Shown: positions 15,726 through 23,815, counted from the stretch's first letter. The stretch is DNA of 29,865 nucleotides from JAYWAM01 sp043782425 (GCA_043782425.1 JAYWAM010000255.1:1-29865); one strand, 5' to 3'. Notes: generated by a model not told the origin, from the letters alone. Made by a program: numbers and translations.

Positions 15726-16274
15726 CTACACACGCTCAAGTTCGCAATGCGGTTCAACTGGCATTTTGACACTGATCGTATCACCCGGGCGCACTGGCCC
15801 GCCTGCGACAACCACGCCCATGACACCAGATTTGCGCACCAGCTTTCCATCCGGCCTGCGATCAAGCACGGCGGACATAAGTCCCAGTTGGAAATGGTCG
15901 AGTTGCGCGCACGGATTGCGTAGGCCAGTGAGTCTGACGATGGCTGTCGCTCCTATGTGAAGCTGCGCACCCACCGGCAAGGCGAGGAGGTTCACGCCGC
16001 GCGTAGTGATATTTTCGCCAAGCTGTCCCGGCGCCACATTGAATCCCTTCGCCGCCAACTCGTCGAACAGTTCGCCGTGTATGAGATGGATTTGGCGCAG
16101 GTTAGGCTGCGTGGCATCCCGCGCAACGCGCGAGCGGTGTTTGACCGTGACGCCGCAATGCGCGTCACCTTCGACCCCGAGCGCCGTGAGTAGAGTGATC
16201 TGTGACGCGCTGCCCTTGGAAAAAGTGTGTGCAGAACTTGCGCTGACGGCGATGACTTGAGCGTGCATGTTCAC
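15726..16274 (-). CDS. MOSC-domain protein (molybdenum-cofactor/sulfur handling)
   Basis: This 182-residue protein is a stand-alone MOSC domain: GVEGDAHCG at about residues 33-41, PGQLGENITT, and the conserved cysteine in RNPCAQLD that can carry sulfur. MOSC proteins move sulfur or bind pterin-molybdenum centres; many confer resistance to 6-hydroxylaminopurine (YiiM-like), which is a possible role here. The start is GTG at 16274, overlapping the VOC gene stop by four bases (GTGA), or ATG at 16268. It is the last gene of the xerC run. Confidence 0.88.
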   Translation of the reverse strand: MNMHAQVIAVSASSAHTFSKGSASQITLLTALGVEGDAHCGVTVKHRSRVARDATQPNLRQIHLIHGELFDELAAKGFNVAPGQLGENITTRGVNLLALPVGAQLHIGATAIVRLTGLRNPCAQLDHFQLGLMSAVLDRRPDGKLVRKSGVMGVVVAGGPVRPGDTISVKMPVEPHCELERV

Positions 16275-16666
16275 TGCGGACCAACAGGCAAATTAGCATT
16301 TGGCTGCAACAGCTCGACCCGATTGCCAAAAGGGTCGAACGTGAACGCGCGCTCAAACCCAGGATTGGGCTCTGGATTGTATTGAATTTCATATCCGGCC
16401 CTCCCCAGTTCTTCGAGGAGGCGCGCCAGATCTCGAACAAGAAACGCCGGATGCGCTTTCCGCGCCGGGCGAAACTCGGACTCAACGCCGAGATGGACTT
16501 GGAGCAAGCCGCATTGAAACCAAAGGCCGCCGCGACCTACAAGATGGGGCGGTTTGGGGATCTCGGTCAGACGCAAAAGCCCGCCATAAAACTGGCGCGC
16601 CAACGATTCCCCATTCGGTGGCATGGCCAGAAGAATGTGATCCAGCCCGTACACGCATTCGGTCAT
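16271..16666 (-). CDS. VOC-family (glyoxalase/bleomycin-resistance fold) protein
   Basis: This 131-residue protein has one VOC domain made of two beta-alpha-beta units: GLDHILLAMPP at the start, LLQVHLGVE in the middle, FTFDPFGNRVELLQ at the end. The His, His and Glu at these places are the usual metal ligands. The substrate is unknown. The ATG at 16666 overlaps the xerC stop by one base, and the longer frame to 16894 is rejected because it is only an antisense-like shadow of xerC. Translation coupling with both neighbours is likely. Confidence 0.87.
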   Translation of the reverse strand: MTECVYGLDHILLAMPPNGESLARQFYGGLLRLTEIPKPPHLVGRGGLWFQCGLLQVHLGVESEFRPARKAHPAFLVRDLARLLEELGRAGYEIQYNPEPNPGFERAFTFDPFGNRVELLQPNANLPVGPQ

Positions 16667-17559
16667 CAGTAGCCCTTCCCCTTGCGCTTGGCGCGCGGAT
16701 GCGCCGCATCGTAAACCTTGGCAAGATGCTGAAAATCCAGATGGGTGTACACCTGTGTCGAGGCGATACTGGCGTGGCCGAGCATTTCCTGCACGGCGCG
16801 CAGATCGCCTGACGATTGCAGCACGTGCGACGCAAACGAGTGGCGCAGCATGTGCGGATGCATGTCCTGGGTGATGCCCTGGCGCGTGGCCCACATTTTG
16901 ATGCGCGTTTGCACCAGCCGCACCGAAAGGCGCGTGCCGCGTGGGCCGAGAAACAGTGCACTCAAATCTGCACCGGGTAAGTCTTTACGCACCTCTAGCC
17001 ATCGTGCAATCGCCGCCAGCGCGGGCGCGCCCACCGGGACTATGCGCGTTTTTGCGCCCTTACCGGTGACACGCACTTCGCCTGCGCGCAAATCGAGCGC
17101 GTCGATATCCACCCCCACCAGTTCCGAGACGCGCAGCCCGCACGAATACGCCAGCTCAAACAGCGCGCGATCACGCTTGCCCCACGGCGTGTCATCTTCA
17201 ATTGCCACCAGCTTGCAGGCTTCGTCGGGCGCGAGCACCTCGGGCAGGCGCCGGGCGGATTTAGGCGCGCGCACGCCCTCGGCTGGGTTGTGGGCAAGGT
17301 GGGCATTGCGCCGCGCATATTCAAAAAAGCCGCGCCACGCCGACAGCAGGCGCGCCAGCGATTTGGCCGACAGACCCTTGCCGTGCAACTGCGCAATAAA
17401 GCGGCGGATATCCGCCTGCTGCAAGGTGGAAAGTGAGTTCGTGCCGACCAGCTTATCGAGCAAGTCCAGGTCACGGCGGTAATGCTGAATTGTCAGTTCC
17501 GCAAGACGCCGCTCGAAGGCGAGATGGGAAAGATAATCTTCGGCAAGTTTGCTAATCAC
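16666..17559 (-). CDS. xerC: Tyrosine recombinase XerC
   Basis: This 297-residue recombinase acts with XerD at the dif site to resolve chromosome dimers. An N-terminal SAM-like core-binding domain (residues 1-90) precedes the catalytic domain. All active-site residues are present: Arg143 (SCGLRVSEL), Lys167 (TGKGAKTR), His236 and Arg239 (HPHMLRHSF), His262 (LGHASIAST) and Tyr271 (QVYTH). The length is standard. It overlaps the upstream DUF484 gene by eight bases; the pair DUF484-xerC is conserved in many proteobacteria, though the dapF that often precedes them is not here. The housekeeping identity rests on this neighbour. Confidence 0.95.
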   Translation of the reverse strand: MISKLAEDYLSHLAFERRLAELTIQHYRRDLDLLDKLVGTNSLSTLQQADIRRFIAQLHGKGLSAKSLARLLSAWRGFFEYARRNAHLAHNPAEGVRAPKSARRLPEVLAPDEACKLVAIEDDTPWGKRDRALFELAYSCGLRVSELVGVDIDALDLRAGEVRVTGKGAKTRIVPVGAPALAAIARWLEVRKDLPGADLSALFLGPRGTRLSVRLVQTRIKMWATRQGITQDMHPHMLRHSFASHVLQSSGDLRAVQEMLGHASIASTQVYTHLDFQHLAKVYDAAHPRAKRKGKGY

Positions 17560-18235
17560 TTTCCACGATGAAAGTCAGATGGCGCGCCAGACACGCGGCG
17601 AAGACTTCGCCGATGCGCGTCAGATACAGCGTACCCATTTCCGGAAAAAAGCGTTGCGCGCTTTCGGAGGCGAGCAGCAACATTCCAAATGTCTTGCCAT
17701 TTTTCAGTGGAACGATAGCGTAAGATTTGAGGTGCGGCGCATGTTCATTGAACCACAGATGCGTTTCATAGACCGGATGATTGCCGCAATAAGGGGCGGT
17801 CATGGCCTCGACAAACTGGCGCAGCTCCTGCAGCACTGTAGTGAATTCCGGCAGCGCGCTCGAGTGCGGCGCAACGCCCCAGAAGCGCAGCGCGACATGC
17901 GGCACAGCGAGGTTGTCAAGCAACTCCAGATACAGCGTATCGATCAGGCTGTTCAGATCATCGCAACTGATAAGGCGCAGCGCCAGAGCGTGCACTTTGG
18001 CCGATAGCGTATCGTTCTCCTCGCCGAACTGGATCAGCTCCGCCAGCTTGCCTTCCAGCAGTTTGACCTTCTCGCGCGTGGCCACCAGTTGCCGTTCGCC
18101 GATGGAAACCGTGCGCCCGCCATGCGGATGCGGCAATTGCAGATTGAGCAGCAAGTCAACATTCTGCTCAAAAAACTGCGGGTTTTGTTGTAGGAATTCG
18201 GTGATCTGATCAGACGTAAGCAATGAGTACTCCAT
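17552..18235 (-). CDS. DUF484 family protein (GAF-like), partner of xerC
   Basis: This 227-residue soluble protein has an N-terminal helical start (ITEFLQQNPQFFEQN) typical of DUF484, a coiled stretch (REKVKLLEGKLAELIQFGEEN), and a C-terminal GAF-like domain. In E. coli the homologue (YigA) is encoded beside xerC, and its role is unknown. The start ATG at 18235 lies at the edge of the repeat-rich gap, so the promoter for DUF484-xerC-VOC-MOSC should be in 18236-18300, but no clear sigma-70 boxes stand out. Confidence 0.9.
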   Translation of the reverse strand: MEYSLLTSDQITEFLQQNPQFFEQNVDLLLNLQLPHPHGGRTVSIGERQLVATREKVKLLEGKLAELIQFGEENDTLSAKVHALALRLISCDDLNSLIDTLYLELLDNLAVPHVALRFWGVAPHSSALPEFTTVLQELRQFVEAMTAPYCGNHPVYETHLWFNEHAPHLKSYAIVPLKNGKTFGMLLLASESAQRFFPEMGTLYLTRIGEVFAACLARHLTFIVESD

Positions 18236-18302
18236 GTTTGGTTGATTTCATTTTTGATTTTCTGAGCCTTTCCTAATTCACGACAGTTTCTCAATTTCGC
18301 CA

Positions 18303-18483
18303 CCCCCTCACTTGCAGTGCGCGCAGTCCGCTGCATCGGACTGCCGCTTCGCAGGCAGCCAGCATGCTGGCTGAAACCCCTGCTACGCCCCCGACCCTCC
18401 CTTGCAGGGCGCGCTGTCCACTGCATTGGACAGCCGTTGCGCAGGCGGTTGGCATGCCAACCGAAACCCCTGCGCAACCCCCC
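18303..18483. repeat. Two tandem 90-bp palindromic units
   Basis: Units start near 18303 and 18393, 90 bases apart, and are clearly related: each has CTTGCAG, a GTCC-palindrome-GGAC (AGTCCGCTGCATCGGACT in the first), a second small palindrome (CAGCATGCTG, GGCATGCC) and AACCCCTGC at its end. The first unit's left half is repeated in reverse at 3187-3243. The stretch is non-coding. Confidence 0.7.
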
Positions 18484-18507
18484 GTTCCGGTGGAGAGGGA
18501 GAAAACT

Positions 18508-18533
18508 CCCTCTCCCGCTTGGGCGGGAGAGGG
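18508..18533. repeat. GC-rich hairpin CCCTCTCCCGC / GCGGGAGAGGG
   Basis: A perfect 11-bp stem with a four-base loop (TTGG) is followed by CAGGGGTGAGGG. This is a widely seen dispersed intergenic repeat type and could also end transcription between DUF484 and the DUF3309 gene. No long T-tract follows. The remaining 18534-18727 holds no gene; I see only a ribosome site at its end. Confidence 0.5.
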
Positions 18534-18727
18534 CAGGGGTGAGGGTGGGCTGTTATAAATTAGGGAATCTTCCACAGGCGAAAAAGCGCCGGGCCGTCTT
18601 GAATTTCCTGTGTGCGCCTGCGAACAGACGACGTACTGGGCCGACGCTATTCTTTATCATCCAGTCGCCGGGGAGAATGTTCCTGAGCGCATTGCCGTAG
18701 TTTATTCATCATCAAAAGGAGTAAGTC

Positions 18728-18886
18728 ATGAGTCTTGGAGCCATTCTGTTAATTGTTGTGATCCTGATGTTGATCGGCGTCCTGCCCACTTGGCCGCACG
18801 CTCGCACTTGGGGTTACGGCCCCAGCGGAGTCGTTGGTGTTGTGCTGTTAATCGTGGTCGTCTTGTTTTTGATGGGACGGCTGTAA
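18728..18886 (+). CDS. DUF3309 small membrane protein
   Basis: The product is 52 residues: two membrane segments around a WPHARTWGYGPSG loop, which is the DUF3309 hallmark. The function is unknown; such genes often lie in stress or osmotic regions beside CsbD and similar genes, as here. AAAGGAG at 18716-18722 fixes the ATG. It is 19 bases upstream of the AI-2E-family permease gene, so likely co-transcribed with it. It is too short to be found by a simple length cut-off. Confidence 0.85.
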   Translation: MSLGAILLIVVILMLIGVLPTWPHARTWGYGPSGVVGVVLLIVVVLFLMGRL

Positions 18887-18905
18887 TCGCGCGGGCGGGC
18901 GTCAC

Positions 18906-20099
18906 ATGAACGCGACGGCGGCCCCGCCCGACAGCCCAGGAATCGAGTCGCCAGCGTCGCTACCAGTCGCTGATCTGCTTGTTGTCGCACCCTTGCCGGT
19001 GCGACAGTTTCCCATGACTGTGGGCGTCTACATTCTCGCGATCATCGCCATCGTCGCGGCGCTCTATCTGGCGCGCGCCTTTTTCGTTCCGCTGTTGATC
19101 GGCATTCTTGCAAGCTATGCGTTGCGCCCTCTCGTGGATTGGTTAAAGTTTTGTTACATTCCGCGCGTTGTCGGGGCGGCGCTGGTGCTGGCTGCGCTGA
19201 TCGGCGGCGTGGCGTGGGCCACGTTTACATTGGGGGACGATGCAGCGGCAATGATCGAAAAACTTCCCGAAGCGGCGCGTAAAGTGCGCCAGCATGTGAG
19301 TGAAGCGCAGGAGGGCGGCCCCACGGCGCTACAGAAAATTCAGGAAGCCGCCACTGAACTCCAAGGCGCCGCAGCCGAAGCGACAGGGGAGAAGAAACCT
19401 GCCAAACCGACGGCCATAACCACGGTCGCGGTACGGCAAACCGAACCCAGCGTCTGGCTGCGCGACTACCTTCTGACCCAGTCTGCGCTACTGTTTACAG
19501 TTGCTGCGCAAACACCGATTGTCCTGTTGCTCGCTTACTTTCTACTTGCCTCGGGCGAGCACTTCCGGCGCAAGCTGGTGCAGTTGGTCGGGCCGTCGTT
19601 ATCGCGTAAAAAAGACGCCGTGCGCATTCTCGAAGAAATCGACGTACAGATCCAGCGCTACCTGCTCTCTACGCTGGGGTCGAATGTGCTGGTCGCCATC
19701 GGCACCTGGCTGGCGTTTGAAGCATTGGGAATGGAACAGGCTGGCGTATGGGGCGTCAGCGCAGGCGTGCTGCACTTTATCCCCTACCTTGGCCCGGTGT
19801 TGTTTGCCATCGCAAGCGGCATGGCTGGATTCATGCAATTCGGGACTGCGCTTAATGCTTTCGCTGTTGCCGGCGTATCGCTGCTGGTTGCCGCTGCCGT
19901 CGGATCACTCATCATGACCTGGCTACAGGGTCGCTTGGCGCGCGTCAATGCCGCAGTGCTGTTCATTGCTCTGTTGTTTTTCGGTTGGCTGTGGGGAATC
20001 TGGGGTCTGTTGCTCGGGGCGCCGCTGGTGGCGATCGCCAAAGTGATTTGTGATCGCGTCGAAGCGCTCAAGCCCGCAGGCGATCTGCTTGGGCACTAA
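18906..20099 (+). CDS. AI-2E family transporter (PerM/YdiK-type)
   Basis: This 397-residue membrane protein has the AI-2E/PerM plan: a proline-rich, soluble N-terminus, two membrane segments near residues 45-100, a periplasmic loop with an Ala/Lys-rich stretch (LQGAAAEATGEKKPAKP), then a cluster of membrane segments ending near residue 380. Conserved family pieces include WGVSAGVLHFIPYLGPVLF. Despite the family name, few members move AI-2; some export small molecules or sodium. The substrate is not predictable. Confidence 0.86.
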   Translation: MNATAAPPDSPGIESPASLPVADLLVVAPLPVRQFPMTVGVYILAIIAIVAALYLARAFFVPLLIGILASYALRPLVDWLKFCYIPRVVGAALVLAALIGGVAWATFTLGDDAAAMIEKLPEAARKVRQHVSEAQEGGPTALQKIQEAATELQGAAAEATGEKKPAKPTAITTVAVRQTEPSVWLRDYLLTQSALLFTVAAQTPIVLLLAYFLLASGEHFRRKLVQLVGPSLSRKKDAVRILEEIDVQIQRYLLSTLGSNVLVAIGTWLAFEALGMEQAGVWGVSAGVLHFIPYLGPVLFAIASGMAGFMQFGTALNAFAVAGVSLLVAAAVGSLIMTWLQGRLARVNAAVLFIALLFFGWLWGIWGLLLGAPLVAIAKVICDRVEALKPAGDLLGH

Positions 20100-20281
20100 A
20101 TAACTGCCTCTGTGCGCTAGCAGACGGACGCATAAAGCCATTCACTTTAACCTCGCACTGTCAGTACAACAAACTCCAACACTCCCCATCGTGACCATGC
20201 TTTATAGAGCGATGTTGGGGCGCAGAGAACAGCATGACCGGCATTTGCCGCCGCAACCAACCAACACAAGGAAACCACACC

Positions 20282-20500
20282 ATGAACTGGGATCGCATCG
20301 AAGGTAACTGGAAACAATTCAAGGGCAACGTCAAACAACAATGGGGCAAACTAACCGATGATCAGCTCGACGTGATCGCGGGCAAGCGTGATCACCTGGT
20401 CGGCAAGATCCAGGAAACCTACGGGATCACCAAGGAGGCCACAGAGAAGCAAATCTCCGAGTGGCAGAGCCATCAGAAAGACATGGATATCACCAAGTAA
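20282..20500 (+). CDS. CsbD family stress protein
   Basis: The 72-residue protein carries the family core MNWDRIEGNWKQFKG then KQQWGKLTDDQLDVIAGKR. CsbD proteins are small, soluble, strongly induced in stationary phase and by envelope or general stress; their biochemical role is unknown. The ATG at 20282 sits behind AAGGAAACC, and a longer in-frame start at 20234 is rejected because family similarity begins at MNWD. It is a single-gene unit between the permease and the Lys/Ala-rich protein. Confidence 0.93.
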   Translation: MNWDRIEGNWKQFKGNVKQQWGKLTDDQLDVIAGKRDHLVGKIQETYGITKEATEKQISEWQSHQKDMDITK

Positions 20501-20584
20501 CGCAGTGCGGGTGCGCACAGGTCATTTAACTGACACGCGCCCGTTAATACCCCGTCTCTAATGCAACACACTTAAGGAAAGACC

Positions 20585-21199
20585 ATGAAAAAATTGACCC
20601 TTACCGCTATTGCAGCCGCAATCAGCCTGGCGTTCAGCGCAGCCGCAATGGCAAACAGCATGTCGAAAGATGAATACAAGTCCTCTAAAAAGAATATCGA
20701 AGCTGAATACAAAACTGCGAAAGCCGCCTGCGACCCGTTACTGGCCAATGCAAAAGACATCTGCAAGGCAGAGGCCAAGGGCAAAGAGGACGTCGCGCTG
20801 GCCGAATTGGGCGCCACTTATCAGCCGAGCCAGAAATCCCGCTACGATGTGCGCGTCGCCAAGGCGCAAGCCGATTATTCTGTGGCCAAAGAAAAATGCG
20901 ATGACAATTCCGGCAACGCGAAAGACGTTTGCATAAAAGAAGCTAAAGCCGCGCAGACAGCCGCCAAAGCCGATGCCAAGGCGCAAATGAAGACTACAGA
21001 TGCACATATCACCGCCAATGAGAAATCCGCAAAGGCGCAAGGCCAGGCAAACAAACAAATAGCAGAAGCGCGTAAAGACGCGTCAACTGACAAGCGCGAC
21101 GCCGAATATGCGGTAGCGAAGGAAAAGTGCGACGCCCTTGCGGGTAACGCCAAAGACGTTTGCGTGAACAATGCAAAGACGCGTTACGGCAAGTCCTAA
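20585..21199 (+). CDS. Secreted Lys/Ala-rich protein with three Cys-pair repeats
   Basis: The 204-residue product has a signal peptide (cleavage after AMA, residue 23) and a highly helical Lys/Ala/Glu body. It carries three 25-residue repeats (41-65, 97-121, 174-198) with the pattern AK-x-x-CD-x5-NAKD-[IV]-C. In each, two cysteines are 11 residues apart (49/60, 105/116, 182/193), suited to a disulfide across a helix turn. Similar proteins occur in betaproteobacteria, usually unnamed. AAGGAAAG lies before the ATG. It is a likely periplasmic, stress-related protein; no function is known. Confidence 0.85.
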   Translation: MKKLTLTAIAAAISLAFSAAAMANSMSKDEYKSSKKNIEAEYKTAKAACDPLLANAKDICKAEAKGKEDVALAELGATYQPSQKSRYDVRVAKAQADYSVAKEKCDDNSGNAKDVCIKEAKAAQTAAKADAKAQMKTTDAHITANEKSAKAQGQANKQIAEARKDASTDKRDAEYAVAKEKCDALAGNAKDVCVNNAKTRYGKS

Positions 21200-21290
21200 A
21201 CCGCATGTGGCCCAGACAACAATAGCGTAAAACGGCGCGCCCGGCTGTACTGGGGCGTCGCACAGCGCTCTCTGTCGTTTGCGCCATTCT

Positions 21291-21433
21291 GGGTGCGATC
21301 CAAACTGATGTGTAGGAGCGGGCTTGCCCGCGATAACAGCCATCGCGGGCAAGCCCGCTCTTACATTCGACAGAACTATTGACGTTAATAGCGCAAATGT
21401 GGAATGTCTCCACATCGGTTTGGATCGCACCCC
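21291..21433. repeat. MITE-like element with 22-bp terminal inverted repeats and REP core
   Basis: The ends GGGTGCGATCCAAACTGATG (from 21291) and its inverted copy (21411-21433) pair over about 22 bases with one mismatch. The centre is a long hairpin (21312-21364) built on GCGGGCTTGCCCGCGAT. Related cores lie at 23176-23224 and 25546-25594, and the end module recurs at 23108. This is the shape of a small non-autonomous element; no transposase is present. Confidence 0.7.
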
Positions 21434-21472
21434 GCCATTCCAACCCCGTTTCATCAACGCATAGCGAGGAAA

Positions 21473-21859
21473 ATGATGAACAAATTTTTCAGTTTTCAAT
21501 GGATTCGACCGATTGGTGTGATTGCTTGCGCCGCTGTTGTAATGGCGGGTTGCGCGAGTATTCCGCCCCCCATCGAACAAATGGCGGTGTCGAAGTCCGC
21601 GCTTGCCAGCGCGGTCAGCGCCGGCGGCAGCGAGTATGCATCGGTGGAAATGAGAAGCGCGCAGGAAAAGATGGAACGCGCCAACCGCGCCATGGACAAG
21701 GAAGACTACGAGAATGCGCGCAGGCTGGCCGAAGAGGCGCAGGTCGATGCGCGACTCGCCGAAAAGAAGGCGCATTCGGCCAAGGCGCAGAAGGCGGCAA
21801 GCGTTATGCAGGACGACATTCGCGTGCTGCGCGAAGAGATTAACCGCAAAAGCAAATAA
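21473..21859 (+). CDS. DUF4398-type lipoprotein
   Basis: This 128-residue lipoprotein has a signal peptide with lipobox VVMAGC (Cys near residue 27), followed by a helical, charged DUF4398-like body (SALASAVSAGGSEYASVEM, ARRLAEEAQVDARLAEKKA). The ATG at 21473 has GCGAGGA just before it; a second ATG follows directly. The neighbour at 21877 encodes an OmpA-like protein with a related N-terminal half, 17 bases on, so the two are probably an outer-membrane pair made from one mRNA. Confidence 0.85.
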   Translation: MMNKFFSFQWIRPIGVIACAAVVMAGCASIPPPIEQMAVSKSALASAVSAGGSEYASVEMRSAQEKMERANRAMDKEDYENARRLAEEAQVDARLAEKKAHSAKAQKAASVMQDDIRVLREEINRKSK

Positions 21860-21876
21860 CCGCGAAGGAATTTAAC

Positions 21877-22830
21877 ATGAAAAATTATCGTCATCTACCA
21901 ATGACACTTATCGCAATTGCAGTGTTGGCAAGCTGTAGCTCGCTACCGGCAAACAATTCGCTTTTGGAGCAGGCGCGCAGCGATTACAGTAATGCGCAAG
22001 CCAGCCCGCAAGTCACAGCTCACGCCGCAGGCGAGTTGAAGCAAGCCAGCGATTCGCTCGATAAAGCCAATAACGCCTGGAGCAAACACGAAGATACTGC
22101 CCTGGTGGACCATCTGGCCTATGTGGCAAAACAGCAGGTCGCCATTGCCCAGGAAACCGCCAGTCAGAAAGCGGCGGAATTGGCCGTGGCAAACGCCAGT
22201 ACAGAGCGCGACAGTGTGCGTCTTGAGGCGCGCACAAAAGAGGCGGATGCAGCGCAGCGCAGCGCGCAAGTTGCGCAGCGCCAGTCAGAAGCGTCGCAGC
22301 TCAGCGCAGAAGCCGCGCAACGGCAGGCCGCTACGGAAAGACTGGCGGCGCAAGATGCGCAACTCAACGCTCAAGCCGCGCGCCAGCAAACCTACGACGC
22401 GGAAAACCGTGCGCGTCAACTGGAAGCGCAACTCAAGGAACTGGAAGCGAAGAAAACTGATCGCGGCATGGTCATCACGCTCGGCGACGTGTTGTTCGAC
22501 ACCAATCAGGCGCATCTCAAATCGGGCGGGATGCGCAACGTGCAAAAGCTCGCCGATTTTTTCAAACAGTACCCGCAGCGCAAGGTCATGATTGAAGGCT
22601 TTACCGACAGCATCGGCAGCGACAGCCGCAATCAGGATCTCTCGGAGCAGCGTGCTTACTCGGTGCGTACTGCTTTGCTGGGCATGGGCGTTGGCGCCGA
22701 ACGCATCACCTCGCGCGGCTATGGTGAATCCTACCCTGCTGCTGGTAACGACACTGCGGCGGGCCGACAGTTAAACCGGCGCGTAGAAATCATCGTCTCT
22801 GACGACAGTGGAACTATCGCGCCGCGTTGA
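21877..22830 (+). CDS. OmpA-family lipoprotein with DUF4398-like N-terminus
   Basis: The 317-residue product has a lipoprotein signal (AVLASC) followed by a DUF4398-like helical region and a long Ala/Gln/Glu-rich coiled coil (about residues 95-190). A C-terminal OmpA peptidoglycan-binding domain follows: MVITLGDVLFDTN, then MIEGFTDSIGSD-SRNQDLSEQRA with the Asp and Arg that bind the peptide stem, and GYGESYPAAGN. It probably links the outer membrane to the cell wall. It has GAAGGAA upstream. It is tightly paired with the lipoprotein before it. Confidence 0.92.
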   Translation: MKNYRHLPMTLIAIAVLASCSSLPANNSLLEQARSDYSNAQASPQVTAHAAGELKQASDSLDKANNAWSKHEDTALVDHLAYVAKQQVAIAQETASQKAAELAVANASTERDSVRLEARTKEADAAQRSAQVAQRQSEASQLSAEAAQRQAATERLAAQDAQLNAQAARQQTYDAENRARQLEAQLKELEAKKTDRGMVITLGDVLFDTNQAHLKSGGMRNVQKLADFFKQYPQRKVMIEGFTDSIGSDSRNQDLSEQRAYSVRTALLGMGVGAERITSRGYGESYPAAGNDTAAGRQLNRRVEIIVSDDSGTIAPR

Positions 22831-22905
22831 GCGCACAAGGGAGCAGGTTCTTGTCGCATGCTGCGGCAGGAAGTGAATTGTAAATTTGGTAAAAAGGAGA
22901 ACGCC

Positions 22906-23094
22906 ATGAATCGCAATATTATCCTGGGTAATTGTCAGCAGTTTGTCGGCAGGACCATGCAAGTCTGGGGTCGGGTCACCCGTGATCCGTTCTCCTTGAT
23001 GGCGGGAAGACGCAAAGAGCATATCGGCAACATGCAGGAAATGTATGGCCGCTTTGAAATGAAAAACAAGTCCAGTATGCTCGGCAGTTTGTGA
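22906..23094 (+). CDS. Divergent CsbD-like small protein
   Basis: The 62-residue product reads ILGNCQQFVGRTMQVWGRVT then DPFSLMAGRRKEHIGNMQEM. This keeps the spacing of the CsbD core (GNWKQFKG, QWGKLT, AGKR, LVGKIQE), but with many substitutions, including a Cys, an unusual Pro and no family acidic pattern. AAGGAGA precedes the ATG. It is either a real diverged CsbD paralogue or a decaying copy of the gene at 20282; the open frame and ribosome site favour the former. Confidence 0.7.
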   Translation: MNRNIILGNCQQFVGRTMQVWGRVTRDPFSLMAGRRKEHIGNMQEMYGRFEMKNKSSMLGSL

Positions 23095-23107
23095 CGTTAC
23101 ACCTTTC

Positions 23108-23277
23108 GGGTGCGAACCAAACTGACGTGGGGTCATTCCAATTCTCGATAGAAACGTGAATAAATTCGCTTGTCCGGAGCGGGCTTGCCCGCGAAATGGC
23201 TGTTATCGCGGGCAAGCCCGCTCCTACAAAAATAGCGTTTATAGCGCGAATTAGAATAAGCTCACCGCACCATTCCC
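23108..23277. repeat. REP/MITE-like element, second copy
   Basis: The region starts with GGGTGCGAACCAAACTGACG, like the end module of the element at 21291. It then has an AT-rich stretch (ATTCCAATTCTCGATAG, 23134 on) that is repeated at 25501, the hairpin core at 23176-23224, and an end with GCACCATTCC resembling the right end of the first element. It lies after the CsbD-like gene and fills the non-coding gap to the DUF3185 gene. Confidence 0.65.
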
Positions 23278-23356
23278 CCGCTGAAAGGCGCAATGGCAGG
23301 GCGTAGGGCAGACGGTTTTTCTCGAGTAGCTCGACAGACTACTAGCCTATGCCAGG

Positions 23357-23575
23357 CTATTTATTCCTACCTGCGAGCAGCAGGAAGATACCCAGCGCAA
23401 TCCCTCCCACGCTCACGATAATCGGGACATTGACGCTTTCCTTCTCCTGAACCTTGAGCTCAATTGGTCCCAATTTCGCAGTGGTGGTGTCTTTGGTGTA
23501 ACTGAAACCGCCGTAAATCAGCCCCAGGACGCCCGCCACAATGAGGATGATTCCAATGATTTTTGTTGCGCCCAT
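23357..23575 (-). CDS. DUF3185 small membrane protein
   Basis: The 72-residue product has two membrane segments (IIGIILIVAGVLGLIYGGFS and IIVSVGGIALGIFLLLAG) flanking a short loop with KVQEKESVNVP. This fits DUF3185, whose function is unknown. Its ATG at 23575 follows AGGATAAAT on the minus strand. It lies with another small membrane protein at 23666-23815, same direction. Confidence 0.85.
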   Translation of the reverse strand: MGATKIIGIILIVAGVLGLIYGGFSYTKDTTTAKLGPIELKVQEKESVNVPIIVSVGGIALGIFLLLAGRNK

Positions 23576-23665
23576 TTGTATTTATCCTCAGAAAAAAGTC
23601 GAATTTACGCACTGCTGGTTGTGATGATGCCGACGGGCAGAGCCCGTCGCAACCTAATCGCGGCA

Positions 23666-23815
23666 TCAGAGAGCTTTACGCCCGCTAATCAATCTGAGCA
23701 GAATCATGATAATAGCTATCACCAGCAGAACATGAATGAAGCCGCCTATGGTGTAGGAGGTTACTAAGCCCAGCAGCCACAGGATGAGCAGAACAACAGC
23801 GATGGTATATAGCAT
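23666..23815 (-). CDS. Small Lmo0937-like membrane protein
   Basis: The 49-residue product has two membrane segments (TIAVVLLILWLLGLVTSY and VLLVIAIIMILLRLI) around a GGFIH turn, as in the small lmo0937-type family. ATG at 23815 is chosen because the longer frame to 23938 adds residues unlike the family, and AAGGAAAA lies upstream. The function is unknown. It is about 90 bases upstream of the DUF3185 gene in the direction of transcription. Confidence 0.8.
   Translation of the reverse strand: MLYTIAVVLLILWLLGLVTSYTIGGFIHVLLVIAIIMILLRLISGRKAL

Noticed and set aside
16271..16894. Longer start for the VOC protein inside xerC
   Set aside because: Extra 76 residues are an out-of-frame reading of xerC; the VOC fold begins at MTECVYGLDH.
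16745..17482. 245-codon + strand frame opposite xerC
   Set aside because: Ser/Arg-rich composition, overlaps a clear xerC with all catalytic residues; a shadow.
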